A DNA stretch of 64,000 bases from Vulcaniibacterium tengchongense (GTDB taxonomy: Bacteria > Pseudomonadota > Gammaproteobacteria > Xanthomonadales > Xanthomonadaceae), in the NCBI RefSeq assembly GCF_003814555.1, contig NZ_RKQN01000003.1, positions 507,984 to 571,983 on the forward strand. The letters are read 5' to 3'. Under the pieces are notes generated by a model, which worked only from the letters and a program-made list of their open reading frames with translations, was not told the DNA's origin and searched no databases. This document shows, in pieces, positions 15,887 to 32,126 of the stretch. How positions within the stretch are numbered: the stretch's first letter is position 1; every line of letters starts with the position of its first letter. The position numbers were made by a program, and so were the translations under genes.

Positions 15887-16678
15887 ATGGACGCCTACAC
15901 CCGCCTGCCGACCCTGTTCCTGTCCCACGGTTCGCCGATGCTCGCGGTCGAGGACACGCCGGCGGGGCGGTTTCTCGACGCGCTCGGCGCCGGCCTGCCG
16001 TGGCCCAAGGCGGTGGTCGTGGCCTCCGCGCACTACGCCGCGGAGGCGCCGGCGCTGGGCGCCGCGGTGCGCCCGCGCACCGTGCACGACTTCGGCGGCT
16101 TTCCCGGGCCGCTGTACCGGATCGAGTACCCGGCGCCGGGCGCGCCCGACCTGGCCGAGCGCATCGCCGCGCTGCTGGCCGAAGCCGGGCTGCCGGCGCG
16201 GCTGCACGAGGATCGCGGCCTCGACCACGGCGTGTGGGTGCCGCTGCGGCGGATGTATCCGGAGGCGACGGTCCCGGTGGTGCCGCTGGCGGTGATGCCG
16301 CACGGCGACGCGGCGGCGCACCGGGCGCTCGGCCGGGCGCTGGCGCCGCTGCGCGACGAGGGCGTGCTGGTGGTCGGGTCCGGCGGCTTCGTGCACAACC
16401 TCGGCGACCTCGACTGGGCGCGCCGCGACGGTCCGCTGGCGGACTGGGCCGGCGAATTCGCCGACTGGATGCGCGCCGCGCTGGCGGCGGGCGACTGGCC
16501 GGCGCTGCTCGACTGGCGGCGCCGGGCGCCGCACGCGCGCCGCGCGCATCCCACGGCCGAGCACCTGATGCCGCTGTTCGTGGCCCTCGGCGCGGCCGGC
16601 GACGCCCCGGCCGTGCGCACGCTGCACCGTTCGCACGAGTTCGGGACGCTGGCGCTGGACGCGTTCGCCTTCGACTGA
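15887..16678 (+). CDS. LigB/DODA-type extradiol ring-cleavage dioxygenase
   Basis: Encodes 263 aa. Metal-ligand motifs of the class III extradiol family are in place: SHGSPML near residue 14, SAHY near 50, LDHGVWVPL near 115 and GSGGFVHNL near 170, with HPTAEHLMPL near 225. Proteins of this type (YgiD, DODA) open catechol-type rings such as DOPA using Fe or Zn. The real substrate is unknown. It is divergent from prpD with 135 bp between starts. Confidence 0.88.
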   Translation: MDAYTRLPTLFLSHGSPMLAVEDTPAGRFLDALGAGLPWPKAVVVASAHYAAEAPALGAAVRPRTVHDFGGFPGPLYRIEYPAPGAPDLAERIAALLAEAGLPARLHEDRGLDHGVWVPLRRMYPEATVPVVPLAVMPHGDAAAHRALGRALAPLRDEGVLVVGSGGFVHNLGDLDWARRDGPLADWAGEFADWMRAALAAGDWPALLDWRRRAPHARRAHPTAEHLMPLFVALGAAGDAPAVRTLHRSHEFGTLALDAFAFD

Positions 16679-16773
16679 GCCTGGAGCGGCGACGAGAAGC
16701 CAGGAACGAGCAACGAGCGAAAGGCGACGCCCTCTCGCGTCCCTCGACTTCCGCCCCCTCCGCTTCCCCGCCC

Positions 16774-17556
16774 TCAGCTCCCGGCCAGCGCGGCGCGCAC
16801 GGCGCCGAGGTAGCCGCCGCCGAACAGGTTCAGGTGGTTGAGCAGGTGGTAGAGGTTGTACAGCGGGGCGCGCTCGCGCCAGTCCGGCGCCGGCGCCGCG
16901 AGTTCGGCGTAGGCGCGCCAGAACGCCGGTGGCGGCGCGCCGAACAGGGTCAGCATCGCCAGTTCCGCCTCGGCCCAGCCGAAGTGCGCGGCGCCGGCGT
17001 CGATCAGCGCCGGGGCGCCGTCGCCGCAGCAGTGCAGGTTGCCCCGCCACAGGTCGCCGTGCAGCAGCACCGGCGGCTGCGGCGGGATGCGTTCGGGCAG
17101 GCGCGCGCACAGGCGCTCGATCGCGCGGCCCTCGGCGGCGCCGAGCCGGCCGCAATCGCGCGCGCGGCGCATCTGCGGCAGCAGCCGGCATTCGGCGAAG
17201 AAGCGCCAGCCGTCGTCCATCGGCGTGTTCGGCTGCGGGCTCGGGCCGCAGTAGCCGTCGTGGGCGAAGCCGAAGCGTTCGCCGCGCACCGCATGCAGGC
17301 GCGCGAGCCCGGTGCCGGCGCGGCGCCAGAAACCCGCGTCCGGCGCGGATTCGCCGAGGTCTTCCAGCACCAGGCGCTCGCGTTCGAGCTTCAGCACGCG
17401 CGGCACGCGCAGGGCGCCGGCGGCGCCGAGCGCGGCCAGGCCGGCGGCTTCCGCGGCGTAGTAGTCGGCCGGCGCGTCGGGCCAGCGCTTGATCACCACG
17501 GCGACGCCCTCGAGGGTCGCGCGGCGCAGTTCGGCAGGGCGGGCGGAAGCGGTCAT
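16774..17556 (-). CDS. Fructosamine kinase / ketosamine-3-kinase family protein (short N-terminus)
   Basis: Encodes 260 aa. The catalytic loop HGDLWRGNLHCCGDG (about 170-184) and the metal-binding IDAGAAHFG, plus YNLYHLLNHLNLFGGGY at the end, identify the FN3K family, which phosphorylates sugar adducts on protein lysines and so starts deglycation. The usual N-terminal nucleotide loop with a GG-x-I-N motif is absent; the protein starts close to the catalytic lysine (VVIKRWP). The start is uncertain: an upstream ATG in frame would add about 26 residues without restoring the loop. Confidence 0.75.
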   Translation of the reverse strand: MTASARPAELRRATLEGVAVVIKRWPDAPADYYAAEAAGLAALGAAGALRVPRVLKLERERLVLEDLGESAPDAGFWRRAGTGLARLHAVRGERFGFAHDGYCGPSPQPNTPMDDGWRFFAECRLLPQMRRARDCGRLGAAEGRAIERLCARLPERIPPQPPVLLHGDLWRGNLHCCGDGAPALIDAGAAHFGWAEAELAMLTLFGAPPPAFWRAYAELAAPAPDWRERAPLYNLYHLLNHLNLFGGGYLGAVRAALAGS

Positions 17557-17859
17557 CGCGGGGGCATCCTGCGCCGGATACGCAAGGTCGGCACGGCCGC
17601 AAGGCGGGGACGTCCGGGCGTAGCGTCCGCACACGGGCGTGCAGGCCGCGCGTGCGTCGCTCGGGCGCGGGAGCGCCGCCTCCCGCGCGCCCGGCCGGGA
17701 AAGCCCGAATGCCCGGCCCGGCGTGCCGCCGCCGAAAGCGGAATCCCGCCCGCCTTCGATGATCCGACGTCCCGGATTCCCGGGAATGGCGGCATCTTCC
17801 TCCGCGGGCCGGTTGCCGGAAACGCGAATCCCGCATGCCCGGGCCTCGTTCGCGACGCA
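17557..17859. other. Intergenic region with degenerate repeat arms
   Basis: This 303-bp stretch lies upstream of the kinase-like gene and downstream of the LysR gene. I find no gene. Parts of it (about 17731-17796, with arms such as GGAATCCCGCC and GATTCCCGGGAATGGCGG) resemble the dispersed xanthomonad repeats at 9383 and 27594. Confidence 0.45.
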
Positions 17860-18834
17860 TCAACGCGCCTGCGCGCCCGGATCGCCGTCGCGGCGCCGGC
17901 GCGGTGCGGGCGGCGGTGCCTCGGCCGCGTGTTGCTCCCACGGCGGCGATGCGAACCGCTCGGCGAGGAAGTCGACGAACGCGCGCACGCGCGGCGGCAC
18001 CAGCCGGCGCTGCGGCATCACCGCGTAGATCCCGGTGTCGGCGATCGGGTACTCGGGCAGCAGTTGCATCAGGCGGCCGCTGCGCAGGTCGTCGCAGGCG
18101 TGCCAGGTCGAGTGCAGGGCGATGCCCAGGCCGGCCACCGCCGCGTCGCGCAGGGCCTCGCCGTAATTGCTCTCGAAGCGGCCGCGCACGCGCACAGCGA
18201 TCTCGCCGCCGCGGCCGTCGCCCAGGCGCCACACGTCCTGGCGTCCCTGGCGGCCAACCAGCAGGATGCAGTCGTGCTCGGCGAGCTCCTGCGGCGTACG
18301 CGGCACGCCGCGGCGGCGCAGGTAGTCCGGCGCGGCGCAGATCACCCGCCGGTTTACGGCGAGCTTGCGCGCGACCAGGCTGGAGTCGTCCAGCGCGCCG
18401 ATCCGCACCGCCAGGTCGACGCCGGCGCTGACCAGGTCGAGCAGCTGGTCGTTGAGGTCGAGGCTGAGCGTGACCCGCGGGTGGCGGGCGAGGAACTCCG
18501 GCAGCAGCGGCGAGATGTACTGCCGCCCGAACGAGGCCGAAGCGGTGACCCGCAAGGTGCCGGCGACCTCGGTGCCGGCCTGGCGCAAGCCGCTGGCCAG
18601 CGCCTCCAGGTCCTCGACCAGCGGCCGGCCCTGCTCGGCCAGCGCCGCGCCTTCGGGGGTCGCGTGCAGCCGGCGCGTGGTCCGGTGCAGCAGGCGCACG
18701 CCGAGCTCGCGCTCCAGCCGCTTCAGCCGCTGGCTGGCGACCGCGACCGACAGATCGAGGCTGCGCGCGGCGGCGCTGATCGAGCCGAGGTCGAGCACGC
18801 GCAGGAACAGGGCGATGTCGCCGATGCGATCCAT
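17860..18834 (-). CDS. LysR family transcriptional regulator
   Basis: Encodes 324 aa. The N-terminal helix-turn-helix (residues 1-60: IALFLRVLDLGSISAAARSL, SQRLKRLERELG, HRTTRR) is followed by a LysR substrate-binding domain (about 90-290). It belongs to the large LysR branch that controls exporters and oxidoreductases. A Pro/Arg-rich tail follows about residue 295. It is divergent from an MFS exporter; an inverted repeat in between is a likely binding site. ATG at 18832-18834 is chosen because helix 1 begins at once. Confidence 0.92.
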   Translation of the reverse strand: MDRIGDIALFLRVLDLGSISAAARSLDLSVAVASQRLKRLERELGVRLLHRTTRRLHATPEGAALAEQGRPLVEDLEALASGLRQAGTEVAGTLRVTASASFGRQYISPLLPEFLARHPRVTLSLDLNDQLLDLVSAGVDLAVRIGALDDSSLVARKLAVNRRVICAAPDYLRRRGVPRTPQELAEHDCILLVGRQGRQDVWRLGDGRGGEIAVRVRGRFESNYGEALRDAAVAGLGIALHSTWHACDDLRSGRLMQLLPEYPIADTGIYAVMPQRRLVPPRVRAFVDFLAERFASPPWEQHAAEAPPPAPRRRRDGDPGAQAR

Positions 18835-18903
18835 GGTCCGGGTCCGGCCTGGGGAAGAAAGCGGAAATTCGCGCGGCCCTGGCCGATTGTCAATCGAACC
18901 TTG

Positions 18904-18921
18904 AAAGTGATTCGTCACTTT
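18904..18921. promoter_or_regulatory. Inverted repeat, probable LysR-type operator
   Basis: AAAGTGATTCGTCACTTT is an 18-bp perfect inverted repeat (7-bp arms, 4-bp centre). It lies between the divergent LysR and MFS genes, 70 bp from the LysR start and about 65 bp from the GTG start of the exporter, a usual place for a LysR box. Confidence 0.6.
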
Positions 18922-18984
18922 TCCGGTTTTCTCGATACTCGGCGCGGCCTAGCCTGCGCGCTTCCCGACTCCGGAATCCGTCCC

Positions 18985-20214
18985 GTGTCCGCTTCCCCCC
19001 TCCCCGCCCGCGGCCGCATGCCGGTCGCCCTCTACGCGCTGACGGCCGGTTCGTTCGGCATCGGCTGCGCCGAGTTCGTGATCATGGGCCTGCTGCTGCA
19101 GGTCGCCGCCGACCTGCAGGTGTCGATCGCCGCCGCCGGCCTGCTGGTGACCGGCTATGCCCTGGGCGTCACCGCGGGTGCGCCGGTGCTGACCCTGCTG
19201 AGCCGGCGCATGCCGCGCAAGGCGGTGCTGCTGGCGCTGATGGCGATCTACACCGTCGGCAACGCCGCCTGCGCGCTGGCGCCGGACTACGCCACGCTGA
19301 TGGCGGCGCGCGTGGTCACCTCGCTGACCCATGGCACCTTCTTCGGCGTCGGCGCGGTGGTCGCCACCGGCCTGGTGCCGGAAGACCGCAAGGCCTCCGC
19401 GATCTCGGTGATGTTCTCCGGCCTGACCTTGGCCACCCTGCTCGGCATGCCGGCCGGGGCCTGGCTCGGCCTGCACTTCGGCTGGCGCTCGACGTTCTGG
19501 GCGATGAGCCTGGTCGGCGTGGTCTCGCTGCTGGTGATCGCGCTGCTGGTGCCGCGCAGCCGCGGCGAGGACGCGCGCGTCGCGCTGCGCGACGAGCTGG
19601 CGACGATCGCCCGGCCGCAGGTGCTGCTCGGCCTGCTGATGACCATGCTCGGCTTCGCCGGCGTGTTCGTGGTGATCACCTACGTGCAGCCGTTGCTGAC
19701 CCGCCTGGCCGGCTTCGGCGAGAGCGCGGTGTCGCCGATCCTGTTGATGTTCGGCGGCGGCATGGTGATCGGCAACCTGCTCGGCGGCCGCCTCGCCGAC
19801 CGCCGGCCGACGCCGGCGCTGCTCGGCACGCTGCTGGCGCTGGCCGCGGTGCTCGGCGCGATGAGCTTCGTCCTGCACAGCCGGATCGCGATGGTGCTGT
19901 TCGTGGGCCTGCTCGGCGTGGCCGCGTTCGCCACCGTGTCGCCGCTGCAGCTGCGGGTGCTGCGCCACGCCGCGGGCGCCGGCCAGAACCTGGCCTCGAG
20001 CTTCAACATCGCCGCCTTCAACCTCGGCAACGCCGCGGGCGCCTGGCTGGGCGGCGTCGCGATCGAGCGCGGCCCCGGGCTGGAATCCCTGCCCTGGGTC
20101 GCCGCGCTGGTGACGCTGTCGGGCCTGGCGGTGGCGGGCTGGAGCGTGCGGCTGGAACGCCGCAGCGCCCGCGCCGTCGCGCTGCCCGCCGGCTGCGCCG
20201 CCGAGCGCGGCTGA
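18985..20214 (+). CDS. MFS transporter, DHA1-type sugar/drug exporter
   Basis: Encodes about 409 aa (398 from the internal ATG at 19018). Twelve hydrophobic segments are apparent, starting LYALTAGSFGIGCAEFVIMG, with the MFS loop LLSRRMPRK between helices 2 and 3. It resembles the arabinose-efflux/AraJ-like exporters. The GTG at 18985 (SASPLPARGRMPVALYAL) gives a natural N-terminus with a short soluble lead; neither start has a strong ribosome binding site. It is divergent from the LysR gene, which probably controls it. Confidence 0.85.
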   Translation: MSASPLPARGRMPVALYALTAGSFGIGCAEFVIMGLLLQVAADLQVSIAAAGLLVTGYALGVTAGAPVLTLLSRRMPRKAVLLALMAIYTVGNAACALAPDYATLMAARVVTSLTHGTFFGVGAVVATGLVPEDRKASAISVMFSGLTLATLLGMPAGAWLGLHFGWRSTFWAMSLVGVVSLLVIALLVPRSRGEDARVALRDELATIARPQVLLGLLMTMLGFAGVFVVITYVQPLLTRLAGFGESAVSPILLMFGGGMVIGNLLGGRLADRRPTPALLGTLLALAAVLGAMSFVLHSRIAMVLFVGLLGVAAFATVSPLQLRVLRHAAGAGQNLASSFNIAAFNLGNAAGAWLGGVAIERGPGLESLPWVAALVTLSGLAVAGWSVRLERRSARAVALPAGCAAERG

Positions 20215-20331
20215 CCCGTCCGCCCGAGGCGGCCGCGGACGACGGCTTCGGCGACGCGGCCGGCCGCCTGCGTCCTGCGACTCCCGCGGGCCGGAACCCC
20301 TGGCCCGCCCACCCGAGCGACGAACCACGCC

Positions 20332-21603
20332 ATGAACGCGCGCATCCGATTCCCCGCCTGGTCCCGGCTGCCGGCCTGGCTGCTGGTCGCCGCGCTCGCG
20401 CTGCCGCTGCCTGCGGCGGCGCGCGCGCCGCAGCCGGCCTGGATCCCCACCTGGACCGCCAGCCCGCAGCCGCGCTGGGACGGCGACTTCGCCCTGCCGA
20501 CCCAGCTGCCCTACCACTTCTGGAACCAGACCGTGCGCCAGGTGGCGCGGGTCAGCCTCGGCGGCCGGCGCGTGCGCGTGCTGCTGTCGAACCAGTACGG
20601 CGACAAGCCGCTGAAGATCGGCGCCGCGCGCATCGCCCTCGCCGGCGAAGGCGGCGCGATCGTCCCCGGCAGCGACCGCGCGCTGACCTTCGGCGGCCGC
20701 GCCGCCGCGACCGTGCCGCCGGGCGCGCCGCTGCTCAGCGATCCGGTCGAACTGGAGGTGCCGGCGCTGGCCCGGGTCGCGGTCAGCCTGTACCTGCCCG
20801 AGCCGACGCCGCCTTCGACCTTCCACTGGGACGCGCGCCAGACCGCCTACGTCGGCGCCGGCGACCAGACCGCGGCGCCGCGGCTGCGCGCCGACTCGAC
20901 CCTGACCGCGCGCGTGTTCCTGGGCGCGATCCAGGTCGAGGCCGCGCCCGGGGCGCGCGCGGTGGTCGCGTTCGGCGACTCGATCACCGACGGCAACATG
21001 GCCACCCTCGACGCCGACGCGCGCTGGCCGGACGCGCTCGCCGGACGCCTGGCCGCGCGCAACGTCGCCGTGCTCAACGCCGGCATTTCCGGCGCGCGCG
21101 TGCTGCGCGACAAGATGGGCGAGAACGCGCTGGCGCGCTTCGAGCGCGACGTGCTGGCGCAACCGGGCGTGGCCGCGGTGGTGGTGCTGATGGGCATCAA
21201 CGACATCGCCTGGCGCGGCACCCCGCTGGAGCCGGACGCGCCGCCCGTCGCCGCCGAGGACCTGATCGCCGGCTACCGGCAACTGATCGCCCGCGCGCGT
21301 GCACGCGGCGTGCGCATCGTCGGTGCGACGCTGACGCCCTTCGAGGGCGCGCTCGACGCCACGCCGATGCGCGGCTATTTCGACGCCGGCAAGGAACGCG
21401 TGCGCCGGCAGGTCAACGCCTGGATCCGCGACGGCGGCGAATTCGACGCGGTGCTCGACTTCGACGCGATCGTGCGCGACCCGGCGCACCCGGCGCGCTT
21501 CCTGCCCGCGTACGATTCCGGCGACCACCTGCATCCGGGCGACGCCGGCTACCGGGCGATGGCGCAGGCGATCGACCCGCGGGTGTTGCTCGGCGAGGAT
21601 TGA
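20332..21603 (+). CDS. Secreted SGNH/GDSL-type hydrolase
   Basis: Encodes 423 aa. A signal peptide ends near PAAARA. The N-terminal domain (about 35-190, beta-rich) precedes an SGNH esterase domain with GDSITDG (catalytic Ser), NAGISGARVL, MGINDI and DHLHPGDAGY (catalytic Asp and His). The two-domain layout matches secreted GDSL esterases acting on carbohydrate esters or lipids; the substrate is unknown. It follows the MFS gene by 117 bp on the same strand. Confidence 0.9.
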   Translation: MNARIRFPAWSRLPAWLLVAALALPLPAAARAPQPAWIPTWTASPQPRWDGDFALPTQLPYHFWNQTVRQVARVSLGGRRVRVLLSNQYGDKPLKIGAARIALAGEGGAIVPGSDRALTFGGRAAATVPPGAPLLSDPVELEVPALARVAVSLYLPEPTPPSTFHWDARQTAYVGAGDQTAAPRLRADSTLTARVFLGAIQVEAAPGARAVVAFGDSITDGNMATLDADARWPDALAGRLAARNVAVLNAGISGARVLRDKMGENALARFERDVLAQPGVAAVVVLMGINDIAWRGTPLEPDAPPVAAEDLIAGYRQLIARARARGVRIVGATLTPFEGALDATPMRGYFDAGKERVRRQVNAWIRDGGEFDAVLDFDAIVRDPAHPARFLPAYDSGDHLHPGDAGYRAMAQAIDPRVLLGED

Positions 21604-21679
21604 GGCGCCCGCCGCCACCGCTTTCCCACCTGCCCTCTCCCGCAAGCCGGGGAAAGAAAGAACCACCAAGGAGTCAACG

Positions 21680-22708
21680 ATGGAATACCGCTTTCTCGGC
21701 CGCTCCGGACTGCGCGTGCCGGCGCTGAGCTTCGGCACCGGCACCTTCGGCGGCAAGGGCCCGCTGTTCGGGTCCTGGGGCAACACCGACGTCGCCGGGG
21801 CCACCCGCCTGGTCGACGTCTGCCTCGACGCCGGCCTCACCCTGTTCGACAGCGCCGACGTCTACTCCGGCGGCGAGGCCGAGCGCATCCTCGGCGCGGC
21901 GATCAAGGGCCGCCGCGACCAGGTGCTGATCTCGACCAAGGCCACCTTCCGCTTCGACGACAACGACCCGAACGCGGTCGGCTCCTCGCGCTTCCACCTG
22001 CTGCGCACCGTCGACGCGCAGCTGCAGCGCCTGGGCACCGACTACATCGACCTGTTCCAGCTGCACGGCTTCGACGCGAAGACGCCGCTGGAGGAGACGC
22101 TGTCCACCCTCGACGACCTGGTCCGCGCCGGCAAGATCCGCTACCTCGGCGTGTCCAACTTCTCCGGCTGGCACCTGATGAAGTCGCTGGCGGTCGCCGA
22201 CCGCTACGGCTGGACCCGCTACGTGGCGCACCAGGCCTACTACTCGCTGATCGGCCGCGACTACGAATGGGAGCTGATGCCGCTCGGCCTCGACCAGGGC
22301 GTCGGCGCGGTGGTGTGGAGCCCGCTCGGCTGGGGCCGGCTGACCGGCAAGATCCGCCGCGGCCAGCCGCGCCCCGAGGTCAGCCGCCTGCCCGGCAGCG
22401 CCGAGTACGGCCCGCCGGTGGACGAGGAATACCTGTACCGCGTGGTCGACGCGCTCGACGAGATCGCCGCCGAGACCGGCAAGACCGTGCCGCAGATCGC
22501 GCTGAACTGGCTGCTGCAGCGCCCCACCGTGTCCACCGTGGTGATCGGCGCGCGCAACGAGGAGCAGCTGCGGCAGAACCTCGGCGCGGTCGGCTGGAAC
22601 CTCACGCCGGAGCAGGTGGCCAGGCTCGACGCCGCCAGCGCGCCGACCCCGGCGTATCCGTACTGGCACCAGCGCGGCTTCGCCGAGCGCAATCCGTTCC
22701 CGGTGTGA
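21680..22708 (+). CDS. Aldo/keto reductase
   Basis: Encodes 342 aa. It has the AKR catalytic segment (FDSADVYSGGEAE with Asp and Tyr, STKATFR with Lys) and the C-terminal cofactor motif VSTVVIGARNEEQLRQNL. An NADPH-dependent cytoplasmic carbonyl reductase of the YajO/Kv-beta-like group; substrate unknown. AAGGAGTCAACG precedes the ATG. Confidence 0.92.
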   Translation: MEYRFLGRSGLRVPALSFGTGTFGGKGPLFGSWGNTDVAGATRLVDVCLDAGLTLFDSADVYSGGEAERILGAAIKGRRDQVLISTKATFRFDDNDPNAVGSSRFHLLRTVDAQLQRLGTDYIDLFQLHGFDAKTPLEETLSTLDDLVRAGKIRYLGVSNFSGWHLMKSLAVADRYGWTRYVAHQAYYSLIGRDYEWELMPLGLDQGVGAVVWSPLGWGRLTGKIRRGQPRPEVSRLPGSAEYGPPVDEEYLYRVVDALDEIAAETGKTVPQIALNWLLQRPTVSTVVIGARNEEQLRQNLGAVGWNLTPEQVARLDAASAPTPAYPYWHQRGFAERNPFPV

Positions 22709-22716
22709 TCTGCCGC

Positions 22717-22754
22717 GCCCTCTCCCGCGCAGCGGGAGAGGGCCGGGGTGGGGG
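22717..22754. repeat. Dispersed hairpin repeat (CCCTCTCCCGC type)
   Basis: GCCCTCTCCCGC and GCGGGAGAGGGC form a 12-bp perfect inverted repeat around three loop bases, followed by CGGGGTGGGGG. This is the form of the hairpin repeats scattered between genes in Xanthomonadaceae. A related copy is at 34115-34150. It could also help end transcription of the upstream gene. Confidence 0.65.
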
Positions 22755-22834
22755 CGAACCGCCTTGGCTGCCCTCATCCGCCCTTCGCGCCTCTTCTTCC
22801 GCGCGGGAGAAGGACCGCCATGTCAGGAGACCCC

Positions 22835-23863
22835 ATGAAAGCCGTCGCCCTCACCCGCTATCTGCCGATCGACGACCCCGAATCGCTGGTCGACCTCGAA
22901 CTGCCCGAACCCGCCGCACCCACCGGCCACGACCTGCTGGTGCGGGTGGAAGCGGTGTCGGTGAACCCGGTCGACACCAAGGTGCGCGCGCCGAAGCCGC
23001 AGGTCGAAGCGCAGCCGAAAGTGCTCGGCTACGACGCCGCCGGCACGGTCGAAGCCGTCGGCGAGGCGGTCACCCGCTTCAAGCCCGGCGACAAGGTCTA
23101 CTACGCCGGCGACATCACCCGCCCCGGCAGCAACGCGCAGCTGCAGCTGGTCGACGAGCGCATCGTCGGCCGTGCACCGAAGTCGCTGGACGCGGCGCAG
23201 GCCGCGGCGCTGCCGCTGACCGCGCTGACCGCGTGGGAACTGCTGTTCCAGCGCATGCCGTTCGACAGCGACGCCGGCGGCGCCGGCAAGAGCCTGCTGG
23301 TGATCGCCGGCGCCGGCGGCGTCGGTTCGATCGCGATCCAGCTCGCGCGCCGCGCCGGCTTCACCGTGATCGCCACCGCCTCGCGCGCGGACACGGCCGA
23401 GTGGTGCCGCGCGCTGGGCGCGCAGCACGTGATCGACCACCGCCGGCCGCTGCCGCCGCAACTGGCCGGGATCGGCATCGCACTGGTCGACGCCGCGCTC
23501 AACCTCTACGACACCGACGCCTACTGGGACGCGCTGGGCGAAGTGCTGGCGCCGCAGGGGCACGTCGGCCTGATCGTCGAACCGAAGGGCGCGCTGCGCA
23601 TCGGCGATCCGTATAAGGCCAAGTGCATCGGCATCCACTGGGAGTTCATGTTCGCGCGGGCGCGCTTCCGCACCGCCGACATGGCCGAGCAGGGCCGCAT
23701 CCTCGACCGGGTCGCCGAACTCGTCGACGCCGGCGAACTGCGCGGCACCCGGCGCGAGACGCTGGCGCCGATCAACGCCGCCAACCTGCGCGAAGCGCAC
23801 CGGCGGCTGGAGTCGGGCGCGACCATCGGCAAGCTGACGCTCGCGGGCTGGGCGGACGCCTAG
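22835..23863 (+). CDS. Zinc-type alcohol dehydrogenase-like oxidoreductase (quinone oxidoreductase family)
   Basis: Encodes 342 aa of the medium-chain dehydrogenase superfamily: VNPVDTKVRAP and LGYDAAGTVEAVG in the N-terminal catalytic domain, LTALTAWELLF, then the NADPH-binding AGAGGVGSIAIQLAR. The zinc-binding cysteines of true alcohol dehydrogenases are missing. An NADPH-dependent reduction of enones or quinones is likely. The ATG at 22835 follows CAGGAGACCCC; an ATG five codons upstream is possible. Confidence 0.88.
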   Translation: MKAVALTRYLPIDDPESLVDLELPEPAAPTGHDLLVRVEAVSVNPVDTKVRAPKPQVEAQPKVLGYDAAGTVEAVGEAVTRFKPGDKVYYAGDITRPGSNAQLQLVDERIVGRAPKSLDAAQAAALPLTALTAWELLFQRMPFDSDAGGAGKSLLVIAGAGGVGSIAIQLARRAGFTVIATASRADTAEWCRALGAQHVIDHRRPLPPQLAGIGIALVDAALNLYDTDAYWDALGEVLAPQGHVGLIVEPKGALRIGDPYKAKCIGIHWEFMFARARFRTADMAEQGRILDRVAELVDAGELRGTRRETLAPINAANLREAHRRLESGATIGKLTLAGWADA

Positions 23864-23966
23864 CGGCGCAACGCCTTCGTTCCCGCTCCCGCAAGCGGCG
23901 CCGGCCGGCGTGGCCGGGCGACCGACCCGCGTGCGCCGGACGCCCGCGCCGGCCGCATCGCCGCGA

Positions 23967-26766
<2,800 letters not shown>

Positions 26767-26774
<8 letters not shown>

Positions 26775-27509
26775 CGGCCGGCATCTCCTCGCTGGGGTGT
26801 GGGTCCGTGGCGTCGCCGGCCTCGTCGCGCCCGCCGTCGAGCGCCGCGAGGTCTGCGTCCGCGTCCGCCTCGGCCTTGGCCGCGCGCGCCTGCGCGACCA
26901 CGAACGACAGCGCGCCGTCCATCACCCGGCTGGCGATGCGCTCGTAGTCGAACGCCAGGTCGAGCAGCGGCCCTTCGTGGATGCGCTCCTTGCGGCGGAC
27001 GATGAAGCCGTGGCGCTGCAGCAGGCCGAGGTTGAGGTTGATGCGGAACTTGCCGCCGAGCTTGTCGCCGTAGTCGGCCAGCAGGGTGCGCTCGTTGACC
27101 GGCTCCACCACTTCGGCGCCGACCGGCACCGGCTTGAGCTCGGCGAACATCTGCTCCTGGTCCTGCGCGCGTTCCGCCTCCTGGCGGGCGATCTGGCGCT
27201 GGCGCTTGGGCAGCACCAGCAGCGCCCACAGCACCACCAGCAGCGCCAGCGCGTCGCGGTCCAGCTGCAGGTTGCTGGCGGCCCAGGCGCGCGCGCTGCC
27301 GAACACGTCGTGCTCCTGCGCGCGGGCCACGCCCACGGCGACGTGCGCGGCGTAGGGATGCTCGAGCAGGCGCAGGCCGGCGGCGGCGAGCCGGCGGTCG
27401 AGGTCGTCGCGCAACTCGGCGTCGACCAGGACTTGCCGCACCGCGGCGTCCTCGCGCGGCAGCCAGCGCTCGGCCAGCAGGCGCGCGATCAGGGTGGCGA
27501 TGGGATCGG

Positions 27510-27513
<4 letters not shown>
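26767..27513 (-). CDS. MksE/JetB-like condensin subunit
   Basis: Encodes 248 aa. A helical protein with a hydrophobic helix (DALALLVVLWALLVLPKRQRQ, about 75-95) and a winged-helix stretch FRINLNLGLLQRHGFIVRRK near 155-175, then an acidic tail. Size, order and overlaps (ATGA with the upstream gene, 8 bp with the SMC gene) match the middle subunit of Mks/Wadjet condensins, which bridges kleisin and DNA. The assignment leans on gene order as much as on sequence. Confidence 0.7.
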
Positions 27514-31704
<4,191 letters not shown>

Positions 31705-32126
31705 CCGCGGCGGCATGGCGGGTGCGGCCGGGTTCCTGGGCGCCGACGGCGACGCTGGGCTGCGCCCCCCGTCGCCCGCCCGGGCGGGCCTCCGTCGCGC
31801 TGCGGCCGGCCGGGCGGCCGGGAGATCCCCTTGCCGAACAAAGGGTTGCGATCGCAAGAGCGGGCTGCCAGCCCGATCCGGACCGCCTGCGTCAAGCCCC
31901 CCGCATTCACGCCGGATTTATCTCCGCGCCGCTACCGTGCGCGCACTTTCTGGCCACCCCCTTGGTGGCGACCCTCGCCGCCCGCGCCGTCCGCGCGGTC
32001 TTGGCGCCGGGGCAAAAGCGCGCCGCAGAGCCGCTGCCCTCCCCAGTACGCCATGCCGGTCCTCCCGCTTCGTTCCCGGTCCGGGACGACGCCCCGACCG
32101 GCGCAACGGAGCAAGGAGTCCCAACA
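31705..32126. other. 422-bp intergenic region without a recognisable gene
   Basis: Nothing recognisable lies between fadH and the cell wall hydrolase gene, except the AAGGAG ribosome binding site of the latter at 32113-32118. The open frames seen here are GC artefacts. Confidence 0.5.
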
